From: Adiantum capillus-veneris
Taxonomy: Eukaryota > Streptophyta > Polypodiopsida > Polypodiales > Pteridaceae
Reading direction: 5' to 3'
Assembly: GCA_014529385.2 (NCBI GenBank)
Contig: CM043958.1
Span: 91,976,435 to 92,040,434 of the forward strand
DNA: 64,000 nucleotides
Position numbers and translations under genes: made by a program. Of this stretch, positions 23,359 to 32,563 are shown one piece after another. Numbering within the stretch: position 1 is the stretch's first letter; each line of letters starts with the position of its first letter. A model generated the notes under the pieces. That model did not search any database. It was not told the DNA's origin and was given only the letters and a program-made list of their open reading frames with translations.

Positions 23359-25446
23359 TCAGTCCACAAAGGGGAGTAAGCCCAAAGCTTTGCGGAAAGC
23401 TTCAAGCTTCTCACAAGACAATGCCTTTGTGAAAAGATCTGCAAGGTTGTCCTGTGTTGGCACATAAGCCAAGCTGATCTCTCCTGCTGAGAGCCTCTCC
23501 CTGACATAGTGGTAATGCACCTCAATGTGCTTTGTGCGAGCATGAAAAACTGGGTTCCTCGCAACTTCCAATGCGCTCTGACTGTTAGTGTAGATAGTGT
23601 TGGCAGTGTCCTGTCCAACACCCAAATCAGCCATAAGGCGTCTGAGCCATACACACTCAACCGTAGCTGTGAAGACTGCCCTGTACTCAGCCTCACAACT
23701 CGAAGTGGCCACAGTAGGTTGCTTCTTGCTCAACCATGATATACATGAACTGCCAAGCATGAAACAAAAACCACTTGTGGACACTCGCGTGTCAAAACAA
23801 CTAGTCCAATCTGAGTCCGAAAAAGCATGTAAGTCTGGCGGCAATGATCCCCCCTTGGGATAAAACAAGCCAAGATGTAAAGTGCCACTAAGGTAGCGGA
23901 AAATCCTCTTGAAAGCCTGCCAATGCTTAGACCCTGGGCTATGCATAAATCTGCTGACCTGTGAGACTGCAAACTGAATATCTGGCCTCGTGTTGCATAC
24001 ATAAATGAGGCAGCCAACAACAGTTTGGTAAAGAGTGACATCAGCAGGATCACCAACATCATGTAGACTCAACTTCAAACCTGTTTCCATGGGAGTGGCA
24101 ATAGGTTTGCAATCCTCAAGTCCAAACTTACATAGCAATGACTCTATGTAACTTTTCTGACACAAGGCAATACCACCATCACACTGCTTAAACTGTATAC
24201 CCAAATAATGATGCAACAGCCCCAAATATTTCATCTTGAAAGTAGCATTCAAATCATCCTTAAATTCAGCAATATGTCTCTCATTTGGTCCAGTGATCAG
24301 CAAATCATCAACATAAAGAACCACAATGAGAAGTACATCACCCTCACGCTTTACATACAATGTGCTTTCTGTTGGACTGTTACGAAAGCCTTGTTTGACC
24401 AAATGAGTGTCAGCTTTCTCATACCAATCACGAGGAGATTGCTTCAACCCATACAAATCCTTGTTACATTTGCACACTTTGTCCTCTTGTCCTTTTATGA
24501 CAAAACCGTGAGGCTGCGTTACATAAACTTCCTCAAATATGTCACCATTCAAGAAAGCAGTAACAATGTCTGATTGATGTACATCCCAACCAAAATGAGC
24601 TGCCAATGCACATAGAAAATGTACAGTAGTCATACGACAAGTGGGAGCAAAAGTCTCTTCATAATCTATGCCTTTTTGCTGTGCATAACCCTTTGCAACA
24701 AGTCGAGCCTTATGGCGATCGATCTCACCATCCGGCTTGCGTTTCAACTTGTAAACCCACTTCGTACCAATGGCCTTTTTGCCAGGAGGCAAATCACATA
24801 AAGTCCATGTGTCATTTTCTATAAGTGCATCATATTCTGATTGCATGGCAGCCATCCAATTTTCTGAATTTTGTGCTGCATCAAAAGTCAGAGGCTCCTC
24901 AACATCATGTAAGCTAGACACAGCCAAAGCATAACAATCTGATGCATAAGATGCATGGCGAGAGCCTGAATGAGTACGACTAGACAAAGGTGCATCCAAT
25001 TTACTGTCACGCAAAGTGTGCACCAACCATTTTGGCATACCTCTAGCCTGCTCATTTTCAGCCCTTTCCTCATCAAGTACATCATGTACATCTGCATCAG
25101 TAATAGGCTGATCTAAAACATTTTCAGAAACCCCCATAGGCTGTACATTTGCCTCATTAGAACTTACATTCGTATTTCCACCACTGAAAAGAGGCAACAA
25201 AGTGTCATAAATGTCCTGTGAGCTTACATTACTGTCTCTAGTACATGACAGCAAGGGCTGAACAGAATCTTCCACAAACACTACATCCTGTGAAACCAGA
25301 ATACGTTTTGTTTGCGGATGATACAACCTGTAACCTTTGCTTTCAGCACTATAACCAACAAAAATACATTTGACAGCCTTATCATCCAATTTTCTGCGCT
25401 GCACTTGTGGCACCAAAGCATATGCCAAACAGCCAAAAACAAGCAT
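23359..25446 (-). CDS. element W: integrase end, reverse transcriptase, RNase H
   Basis: 695 codons. It opens in the integrase C-terminal region (MLVFGCLAYALVPQ, LDDKAVKCIFVGYSAESKGYR), followed by a Ser/Asp-rich linker, then the reverse transcriptase (TKWVYKLKRKPDG, SDIVTAFLNGDIFEEVYV, LYGLKQSPRDWYEK, catalytic YVDDLLITG) and RNase H (FSDSDWTSCFDTR, SSCEAEYRAVF, NSQSALEVARNPVFHARTKH, NLADLFTKALS). All catalytic acidic residues that I can place are present. The true protein would be part of one polyprotein; the frame is split from the upstream part by a one-base shift near 25465. Confidence 0.95.
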   Translation of the reverse strand: MLVFGCLAYALVPQVQRRKLDDKAVKCIFVGYSAESKGYRLYHPQTKRILVSQDVVFVEDSVQPLLSCTRDSNVSSQDIYDTLLPLFSGGNTNVSSNEANVQPMGVSENVLDQPITDADVHDVLDEERAENEQARGMPKWLVHTLRDSKLDAPLSSRTHSGSRHASYASDCYALAVSSLHDVEEPLTFDAAQNSENWMAAMQSEYDALIENDTWTLCDLPPGKKAIGTKWVYKLKRKPDGEIDRHKARLVAKGYAQQKGIDYEETFAPTCRMTTVHFLCALAAHFGWDVHQSDIVTAFLNGDIFEEVYVTQPHGFVIKGQEDKVCKCNKDLYGLKQSPRDWYEKADTHLVKQGFRNSPTESTLYVKREGDVLLIVVLYVDDLLITGPNERHIAEFKDDLNATFKMKYLGLLHHYLGIQFKQCDGGIALCQKSYIESLLCKFGLEDCKPIATPMETGLKLSLHDVGDPADVTLYQTVVGCLIYVCNTRPDIQFAVSQVSRFMHSPGSKHWQAFKRIFRYLSGTLHLGLFYPKGGSLPPDLHAFSDSDWTSCFDTRVSTSGFCFMLGSSCISWLSKKQPTVATSSCEAEYRAVFTATVECVWLRRLMADLGVGQDTANTIYTNSQSALEVARNPVFHARTKHIEVHYHYVRERLSAGEISLAYVPTQDNLADLFTKALSCEKLEAFRKALGLLPFVD

Positions 25447-26717
25447 GTGCTCAATAGAAGGTTTCTATCATGCCATGCTTCATATGGAGTAATAGACAGG
25501 AAAGCTTTCATAGGACACCGGTTAAGTACATAAGTGGCACACATAATGGCCTCAAGCCAAAAAGAATGCGGCAAAGCTTGACTTTTGACCATACATTGTG
25601 CCATTTCCGTCAGTGACCTATTTTTCCTCTCAGCAACACCATTTTGCTGAGGTGTATAAGGCACTGTACATTGGTGTTTTATCCCACGACTAGCCAGAAA
25701 TGCATTAAATTCATGAGACATATACTCCCCCCCTCGATCGGAACGGAGGGTGCCCATAGTACATTTCGAGACATTTTCAGCCATAGCCAGAAATTGTTTG
25801 AAGCACATAAAAACTTTGGACTTCGCTTTAAGTGGAAATACCCATGCATGCCTGGAGTAATCATCAATGAAAGTCATGAAGTACAGGTAATTGCCCAAGG
25901 ACGGAGTTTGCATGGGCCCACAAACATCACTATGCACAAGCTGCAACCTGCATGTGGCCCGAACTGAACCATCCTTTGGAAACTTAGAACGCTGCATCTT
26001 ACCCAGAATACAACCTTCACAAACATGTTTGACAGGTGCTTCAAGAGGTGGCAAAGAAGCAACCATATCAGATTTCTGCAAACGCAGCAAACTGGCAAAA
26101 TTCAGATGACCAAAACGTGCATGCCAAAGTTTTGCATCTGAAATAGCCCTTGAATCTGTAACAGCATTTGCAAAGTTTTTTCCACACTTGTCATACAAAG
26201 TGAGCTTATACAGCCCACGGCACAAAAGGCCAGATGCAACAATTTCATCACCAAAACTGAGATCATGAACTGTACATCTGTCATCCACAAATTTGACTAC
26301 AAGTCCAAGTCTAGCAAGTGCGGATACAGACAAGAGATTCTTCTTGATCCCAGGTACATAAAGTGCATCAATAAGTGTGAAAGAACTGCCATTAGCAGCA
26401 GTAAGCACAATCTTTCCAACTCCCTGAACTGGATAAGAGGCGTTGTTGGCACAAGTGACTAAATTCCCATAAGGGACAGACTCGAGAGAGGTAAACAATT
26501 CACGATGTGAGGTAATGTGCTTTGTAGCACCACTGTCGAAATACCACACATGTGAATCTGCAACAACTGACAAGCATGCATCATGGACAACAGGATTGTA
26601 AGTGCACTCTGCGCTAAAAGCCCATTCTGCATCAACATCAGCAACACAGTCTCCTTTCAAAGAAGACTCAACAATGGTTGCATTTGTAGTGGAAACCAGC
26701 ATTTGCAATGGAACCAC
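25440..26717 (-). CDS. element W: protease and integrase
   Basis: The frame has the aspartic protease motif WYFDSGATKH (about residues 58-67), the gag-pre-integrase motif LWHARFGHLN with C..C zinc ligands (HVCEGCILGK), and the integrase core with D (VHSDVCGP), D (LRSDRGGEY) and E (QQNGVAERKNR) catalytic residues. After EAWHDRN the frame is lost; real similarity continues in the frame of 23359-25446. The first codon given is an alternative start; in intact relatives this region is fused to gag. Confidence 0.93.
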
Positions 26718-27606
26718 CCTCTTTTTTCTTAGCCTCTTTGGCCTTCAACTTAGGACACGACTTGATCAAGTGATCATTGGCTTTACAATAATGGCAACGC
26801 ATCTTCTTTTTGCCCTTATCACCAGAATTTCCAGACGAACTGTTGCCAGCAGAAGCATTAGGAACATAATTTTTGCCACTCGCAACAGAACCATAAGAAG
26901 TGGCTGCATTGCTGTTACCACCCTTTCTTTGAGAAGCAATAAAAGCCTGTTCAACTGCACGCTGTCTAGTCCTGTTTTTTCTGGACAGTGACTCTTGCAA
27001 CAGCAATGTGCATAATGCATCAAACTTGACAGCTTCTGGATTTCCTTGGGTCATCAGTCTCCAAGTACTAGCAAAAGTCTGGTAGGAATCTGGTAAGGCA
27101 TCACCTGCAGAAATAAGCTGCTCATTGATATCCTTGACACTAGCAAGGACAGTGTCCATATCATCTTCCTCGTGCATAATCTTCGACTCCAGATCTTTAC
27201 GCAGCAAAGCAATTTTAGCCTCATTGCGGCTTGCATAAAGACCTGCTAAAATATCCCAAGCCTGTTTTGCAGATTTTGCTGAACGGATGTGAGGAACAAT
27301 GGTGCGCTTCACAGACAACGCAATCAATGCATGAGCCTGTGCATCCTTAACATCCCAACGAGCTTGTTCTGCCATAGGCAAAACAACTCTAACAGCTGCA
27401 ATCCTTGCAACAAGACCTGCAACATCCTCAACATCGCCTACATCCTCAAAACCAGGACGTACATCAATGCCCTGCACAATGTTCCAGACACCCTTTGACA
27501 CAAGAACATGTTGCATCATATAAGACCACATAGGGTAGTTGTCCCCATCCAACCTGTCCTCAGCAGCAAACATCTTGAACACATCTGTGTTGTTGTTGTC
27601 AGCCAT
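26668..27606 (-). CDS. element W: Copia gag
   Basis: I chose the ATG at 27606 (MADNNNTDVF) because typical Copia gag motifs begin just after it (RLDGDNYPMWSYMMQHVL). It continues with the UBN2-type gag helices (AWDILAGLYASRNEAKIALL) and a zinc knuckle with intact CX2CX4HX4C (CHYCKANDHLIKSC). It then leaves frame after a run of six A (near 26727-26733, AAGAAAAAAGAGG). The 20 codons upstream of the chosen start are not gag-like. Gag would coat the element RNA in cytoplasmic particles. Confidence 0.93.
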   Translation of the reverse strand: MADNNNTDVFKMFAAEDRLDGDNYPMWSYMMQHVLVSKGVWNIVQGIDVRPGFEDVGDVEDVAGLVARIAAVRVVLPMAEQARWDVKDAQAHALIALSVKRTIVPHIRSAKSAKQAWDILAGLYASRNEAKIALLRKDLESKIMHEEDDMDTVLASVKDINEQLISAGDALPDSYQTFASTWRLMTQGNPEAVKFDALCTLLLQESLSRKNRTRQRAVEQAFIASQRKGGNSNAATSYGSVASGKNYVPNASAGNSSSGNSGDKGKKKMRCHYCKANDHLIKSCPKLKAKEAKKKEGGSIANAGFHYKCNHC

Positions 27607-27954
27607 GGTAAATGCTGCACCTGATGTGAAAACTACCCGAAAATAGGAGAAACGGAGCGAGAACAACCTGTGCTATATAGCACAAACCGTAGAAGACTAT
27701 AAGGCACCTGTTATGCAGAAAACGGCACTGACAGAAGTTCTGCACAAAATGATGAAATAGCCTGTGCAGTACTGCCTGTAGTGGAAATGGAGGCTGAAAT
27801 GAGCCCAAATCAAAATTCTGAGCAGACCAGGCTCTTCGAGTTTTCTAAAAATTTTTGTTGACCTGCAAACGCTCGCCAAAGCTCACTAAAATCGGAGAAA
27901 GTGAGCAAGCGTGTGCTGGAGCAGCTGGTGACTAAGCCCGGGAGGACGTGACCT

Positions 27955-27967
27955 GCTCTGATACCAA
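27955..27967 (-). other. element W primer-binding site
   Basis: Reads TTGGTATCAGAGC on the minus strand, one base inside the 5' LTR. It is a full match to the usual plant site for initiator Met tRNA. Confidence 0.95.
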
Positions 27968-27968
27968 T

Positions 27969-28195
27969 TGTTGGAATTAGGGTTGCAGAGAAACACACAC
28001 AACTTGGAGAAGACAAAGGAAGCTCAAGGCACGCAATAGAGAGTGTGTTACTTAGTGTGCAATGGAAAGATAGATAGCCCTAGAGTGATGGGCGTATATA
28101 CAATGCACGGGGGAAAAAACCTCCTAAAGAGGGAAAAAATGCCCCGGCGGTCCTAGTGTGTTCACACACATCACTACCACATGTATATGGTAACA
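27969..28195 (-). repeat. element W 5' LTR
   Basis: 227 bp, TG..CA ends. It would contain the promoter; an AT-rich TATATAC-type string lies near 28095-28102. Confidence 0.95.
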
Positions 28196-28818
28196 AAGCT
28201 CTGGCATAAGCATATCAAGAAATGACTCCACAATAGCCGACATCTCAGCATCCATGTGAGTCATCTCTGTCATCACCTCTGATGACTCATCCTGTTGTGA
28301 CTCACTAGAGCTGTCCTGCTCTACCTGTGCATCCGTAGATGCAACCTGCACAACAAGGTCACTGCTCTGCACTCCATACAAAGCATCCTGCAACCCACAA
28401 GCAAAAGAGAATCGCCTGCTCTCTCGCTCTCTACCTGGCTGCATGATCACAGAGACAACACCGTCTCTCCCGTGATCCGATCCACATGCAATGGGTAACC
28501 TGTACCACTCCTGGCACCTCTCGCAATCACTAGCGAACCCAAATGCATCACAAAATATCGCTTTCGTATCGAAATCTGACATCCACAATCTCTAAGCTGA
28601 CCAATCGAGATCAAACTCACTATCAAATCTGGTACATAGCGCACATGTCGTAACAAGTAAGATGCACCACTCGGTAATGACAGTCTCACATCTCCTGCAC
28701 CTGCTATCGCATGCACCAATCCATCGGTCAAACGTACATTGCCAAGCATCCCGCTAGAATAGCTACAAGACCATTCACGATGCGGCGTGACATGAAACAT
28801 AGCATCTGCGTCTAGCAA
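28196..28818 (-). pseudogene. element Z: altered protease and downstream region
   Basis: The minus frame 28447-28818 matches a Copia protease (FHVTPHREW, HVRYVPDLIVSLISIGQL), but the active site reads LDADA instead of the usual LDSGA, so Asp is kept while Ser-Gly is replaced. After GETVLSL the frame stops, and another open frame (down to 28196) is Ser/Glu/Asp-rich (DSSSESQQDESSEVMTEM) without known motifs. W interrupts it at AAGCT. With such an active site proteolysis is doubtful. Confidence 0.7.
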
Positions 28819-29408
28819 CCACTGCGAAGGGAGTGCATATCCACATGTATAGCATCTCGTGCATAGCTCGAGGTAAAAGTGACATCCCCGTCACTAGTAT
28901 ACTCCGACACTACATCTGCCTCAACTGTCAAAGTAACTGAGTCCATGGCATCACTACATACATCTCTGAGACTGCCATGTCTCCTACGATGTCGCATACG
29001 ACGAAAACAACGCCGTCTAACGTGTCCAGAATGACCACAATACCAACATGTCACCTGTCGGCGTGCTCGTGAATGTACATGTCTCACACGAGTCCGTGAT
29101 GACTCAGATCTATCATACATATCATGTAATCTGCGCCAAAGTGCTCTCGAAGTAGTCTCATACATAACAAGAGCATATACAGATTCCGCAAGGTGCAAAG
29201 AGAGTGTAGATAGGGCCATCTCCTCTAGCTCCTGCCACCGATCGTTACACATGTTTGAAGGTCTACCTGCATCACCACTCAATGGTCGATGCAACCCTCG
29301 TTGTGTCAATGCATCAAGCATACACTCTCTCCATGCTGCAAAGTCTGACCCATCAAACATGCACATTTCGGAGAGATCATAATCTGAGCAATCACTTGTC
29401 TCTGCCAT
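28812..29408 (-). CDS. element Z: short gag with zinc knuckle
   Basis: I chose the ATG at 29408 (MAETSDCSDY), since the Copia gag pattern starts just after it (CMFDGSDFAAWRECMLDAL, then HRPLSGDAGRPS and ELEEMALSTLSLHLAESVYA). The zinc knuckle CWYCGHSGHVRRRC is intact and flanked by Arg/His-rich stretches. At 198 residues it lacks the middle helices of usual Copia gag: the frame runs from MYDRSESS directly to the knuckle. The intact frame in an element without polymerase suggests gag or RNA packaging was the retained function. Confidence 0.8.
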   Translation of the reverse strand: MAETSDCSDYDLSEMCMFDGSDFAAWRECMLDALTQRGLHRPLSGDAGRPSNMCNDRWQELEEMALSTLSLHLAESVYALVMYETTSRALWRRLHDMYDRSESSRTRVRHVHSRARRQVTCWYCGHSGHVRRRCFRRMRHRRRHGSLRDVCSDAMDSVTLTVEADVVSEYTSDGDVTFTSSYARDAIHVDMHSLRSGC

Positions 29409-31017
29409 GAGCACAATGTAGCAAACTAGAAAGCAAAACCACCTCACCAACAACGCCTGGAAACTGTCTACAAATATGGCCAGAAACACATGTAAAACCT
29501 GTGAGACACACTCCAAAATAGAGCTCCCGCAATGTCAATACAAGCCTCGCCTGCTCTAGTATCACACTGCAATCTGTGAGCTAATCACCAAGCCCACACG
29601 ATGTGGTATCGATGCATACACACGCACAAGTCTCCCACCTGCAGAGAACACCGTACGTAAATGCTGAGTGCAACCCGCAATCTCTACCTAGATCGCAATG
29701 ATACGCATAAAAATCCTGGGAAAATTTCGCCAGAGTTTTGACGCACAATGGCTATCGACACAAAATAACCATTGTCCTGCAAGCTCAATACAATGAGCAA
29801 GCAATGCGCATCAAACTACACTCAACATACATGCATAAGCTCTGCAAAACTATGGCAAAAAATGCTCGAGATCACAAGACTCTCCCACCCGAGAGCAAAC
29901 CACTGTCTCAAGCAAAGAAAGTACACAACTCCTCACTCTTGCGAGAGTGGATACAAAAAACACAAAACTGTGTCCAAACTGACAAAACCTGTCAAAGTGA
30001 GAGTAAACACTCGATCACAAACTATGGCGAGAATCTGGGAAAAATTCGACAGAATTTCCCATGAAAACTGAGCAAAAAACTCAAGTACAATCTCTACCAT
30101 AAACCATAACACTACTCAATGCCAATGAGTAGAAATGCCAAAATGGCTCCACATTTTCACATACAATGGCAATCCGCACTCAACGTACATCAATGGAGTG
30201 ACCGCACATAAGCAAGCGCCAAAAGATTTGCAATCCGGAAACTTGATCAATGCGAAAACAATGCTCTCAAGAGAGCTCACCGGCACTTGAAAGTGCTTGC
30301 CAAAATGCATGTATAATGGGCATCAACCATGCGCCATAACCATATGCAAACCATCCGCAAATACCATGAATCCAAGCACAAAATCACTGCCAAAGTATCC
30401 TGTGAAAACCAGTGAAAGAAGCTCCACCTGTGTGCTCCAAAAAACTACGTCTCTCAAGAGACCGCCTTGGTGGTGTGTAAACGCCTCCGTACTTCGTTGC
30501 CCAAGTCTACCAAAAAACCCTCAAACCACAAGCTTAACACAAGCTGCAATTGCATCTTCAGCTCAGAATTTATGCACTCAATTTCAAGCATCTCCCGTGC
30601 TTCCAAAAGTGCATCAAACTCGCACACAATGCGACAACAGGAAATCTGGAATTTCTGTATACAGTCAGCAAAACGGTGAGAAATTTACAAAAAGTTTCTT
30701 CTGCAAAGTTGTAGACCATGTTGAAACGGATGGGCTTCACGGACAAAATTCTCATATCTGCATTCTACAAGGAGAAAAATGAATCTGAAAACAGTGCTGC
30801 TGCGCACATAGTTTTAGGGAAGCACCTTCACTTACACACAATCTTCCACACTCCTTTCTGAGCTTCCACAAGAGCATACATCATTCTCAACTGAGCTCAG
30901 AAGCTCCCATTGCATTCTCACAAAGCTTCCAAGCTTTCTTAATCTCTCTACCGTCGAGAGCGAGCAAGCTATCGCCTCGAAGCTGTCAAAGCCGTCGTGC
31001 TCTCCGCGGTCACCATA
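29409..31017 (-). other. element Z leader (untranslated), ~1.6 kb
   Basis: Long A/C-rich leader between the primer site and gag, with no long frame in element sense. It carries a motif shared with the leader of element Y: GGGAAATTCTGTCGAATTT (minus strand, about 30034-30061), with a weaker copy near 29715-29740. It may hold RNA packaging or dimerisation signals. Confidence 0.6.
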
Positions 31018-31030
31018 GCTCTGATACCAA
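31018..31030 (-). other. element Z primer-binding site
   Basis: TTGGTATCAGAGC on the minus strand, adjoining the 5' LTR. It fixes the orientation of Z. Confidence 0.95.
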
Positions 31031-31031
31031 T

Positions 31032-31225
31032 TGAAGGGGATCGGGGAGCACCACAGACGGAAAGTGAGAGAGAGAAGGAGACACACGACACACAGATATG
31101 GGTGGGGAGACTCAAAGAGTGGCAGCTCCCCCTATACAGTATATTCACTATAACTATAGGGTAACAGTGGGCGGGCGCCCATGACCTGGGCGACCGGTCA
31201 AGGCACATAGGCCTTAACCCCAACA
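31032..31225 (-). repeat. element Z 5' LTR
   Basis: 194 bp, TG..CA, followed on the right by CCATG, which also precedes the other LTR at 22325-22329. Confidence 0.95.
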
Positions 31226-31437
31226 CCATGTACTCATCACCTGTTTCTTTTGTTTGTTTTCTTTCCAAGTAATCTTTGTACATATTTTGTTCGTTAAAAA
31301 TTACATCCCTACTCCTTAAGATTTTACCATCTTCAGGATTCCATAGGCGACACCCAAAGTCACCTTGTCCATAGCCAATGAAGAAACACTTTTTTGACTT
31401 TGCATCTAGCTTTGATCTTAGGCTTCTGTCTATGTGC
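31226..31437 (-). pseudogene. element X: integrase C-terminal piece
   Basis: Contains SKLDAKSKKCFFIGYGQGDF and RLWNPEDGKILRSRDVIFNE, the Copia integrase end. It is the direct upstream continuation of the X frame interrupted by Z at CCATG. Its own upstream neighbour (..KVFGCEAF) is found on the plus strand at 32563, showing that an inversion breakpoint lies at about 31437. Confidence 0.92.
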
Positions 31438-31854
31438 ATGTCTACTACAGAAGCTGAGTATGTTGCAGCAAATGAGGCATGCAAAGAAGCTATTTGGCTT
31501 GGTAGATTGGTAGCAGACTTGGCAATCAAAGTAGATATGCCACAGTTATATTGTGATAGTCAAAGTGCTATAGAATTGGCAAAGAATCCAGTGTTCCATT
31601 CGAAGACTAAGCATATTGATGTGAAATATCACTTCATTAGGGAAGTACTTGAAGACAAGCAGATACAACTGCTAAAGATTCATACCAAGGACAATCTTGC
31701 TGATCTACTCACAAAGGGACTTCCAGGAGAGGGCTTTGTGCATTGTCATGAGTTATTGGGCATTGGATAGATGGCAGCCATGCAAATATTTGTACATTTA
31801 TGTTCATAGATTTACAGTTACTTAAAGTGCCACATTGGACTTTAAGTAGGAGGT
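31438..31854 (+). pseudogene. element Y: RNase H end, inverted to plus strand
   Basis: Encodes STTEAEYVAANEACKEAIWL, YCDSQSAIELAKNPVFHSK, HIDVKYHFIREVL and the end NLADLLTKGLPGEGF, then stops at 31770. A purine tract (TTTAAGTAGGAGGT) precedes the LTR. The N-terminal half of this RNase H is on the minus strand at 32564 onward (GYVFTLVGGAISWRSRLQ). The joint between the halves has lost a few codons. Confidence 0.93.
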
Positions 31855-32080
31855 TGTTGGGATTAAAGCCCAAGTAGCCTCTTATACGGATATGGCCGTC
31901 CGCCCTCCTAACTCACGTATCACTAACTCTTTGTATATACTCACATATACTTTTGTGGATAATAAGGTTTTGGGATATAACCCTTCAAACAGAGTTCTCT
32001 GCGTACTGTGTACTGTGTAAGCTCTCTGTGCATCTCTGTGTGTGTGTGTGAGTCGATCCACGCTTCGCTCCGCGACTTCA
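31855..32080 (+). repeat. element Y 3' LTR (inverted segment)
   Basis: 226 bp, TGTTGGGATTAAAGCC to CTCCGCGACTTCA. It is about 90% identical by eye to 37256-37479 on the other strand. It contains a GT microsatellite near 32036-32051. Confidence 0.92.
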
Positions 32081-32234
32081 ATTGGTATCAGAGCCAAGTT
32101 CAGTGCGTATTTGCGCAATCACGCGCGCGCACTTTTCAGGCTGATTCTGGACCCGGAGCTCAAAAATTCACACTCGGTGTTCCGGGAGCGTTTCCATCAA
32201 GCGACCTGGGGTTTACCCCCCTTTCAAAGCCGTT
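32081..32234 (+). mobile_element. primer site and leader of Y family after the LTR
   Basis: Primer site TTGGTATCAGAGC (32082-32094), then a leader homologous to the Y leader at 37082-37241: GCGCGCACTTTTCAG, CACTCGG.GTTCCGGGAGCGTTTCCA, GACCTGGGGTTTACCCC and GTTTATGCCCTCA. It stops exactly at CCCTCA, where X integrase coding sequence begins. An LTR with both a purine tract before it and a primer site after it cannot come from one simple insertion. Confidence 0.85.
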
Positions 32235-32563
32235 TATGCCCTCAATGGAGACGAATATTGGAGCCAAGCTTTTGAAAGATTTTGTGCTAACAATGGCATT
32301 CGAATGCAAAGGACAACCCCAAGGACACCTCAACAAAATGGGATTTCGGAAAGGATGAATAGGACAATCATGGAGCAAGCACCAAGCATGCGGCTACATG
32401 CAGGCCTACAGCTTGAGCTTGGGGCGGAAGCTGTAATTACGTTTGTGTACTTAATCAACCGGTCACCCTCAACGGCATTGGATGGGGGAGTTCCAGAAGA
32501 GGCATGGACAGGTAAACCGGTGAATTATGCATTTCTCAAAGTGTTTGGGTGTGAGGCTTTCAA
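32235..32563 (+). pseudogene. element X: integrase core, inverted segment
   Basis: Plus-strand frame with NGDEYWSQAFERFCANNGI, RTTPRTPQQNGISERMNRT (catalytic E region) and PVNYAFLKVFGCEAF. It is the missing middle of the X integrase: its start continues 37480-38330 and its end continues 31437 on the minus strand. It was flipped with the end of Y. Confidence 0.92.

Larger units (their letters stand above)
23057..28195 (-). mobile_element. element W: nearly complete Copia retrotransposon, AAGCT target duplication
   Basis: 5,139 bp with 227-bp LTRs (23057-23283 and 27969-28195; I count eight differences, about 96.5%), 5-bp target duplication AAGCT, tRNA-Met primer site, gag, protease, integrase, reverse transcriptase and RNase H in Copia order on the minus strand. 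Only two single-base frameshifts interrupt the coding region. It is inserted in Z, so it is the youngest layer of this nest. Expression would start in the right LTR; both LTRs end in AACCCTAATTCCAACA. Confidence 0.97.
22330..31225 (-). mobile_element. element Z: Copia-type retrotransposon with CCATG target duplication
   Basis: Bounded by two 194-bp LTRs (22330-22523 and 31032-31225; I count five differences, about 97% identical) and flanked by CCATG on both sides. The primer site is next to the right LTR, so the element reads right to left. Inside are a long leader, a short gag, an altered protease and a small reverse-transcriptase connection fragment; integrase and most of the polymerase are absent. 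It therefore needed proteins from another element to move. Element W is inserted at 23057-28195. Confidence 0.95.
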
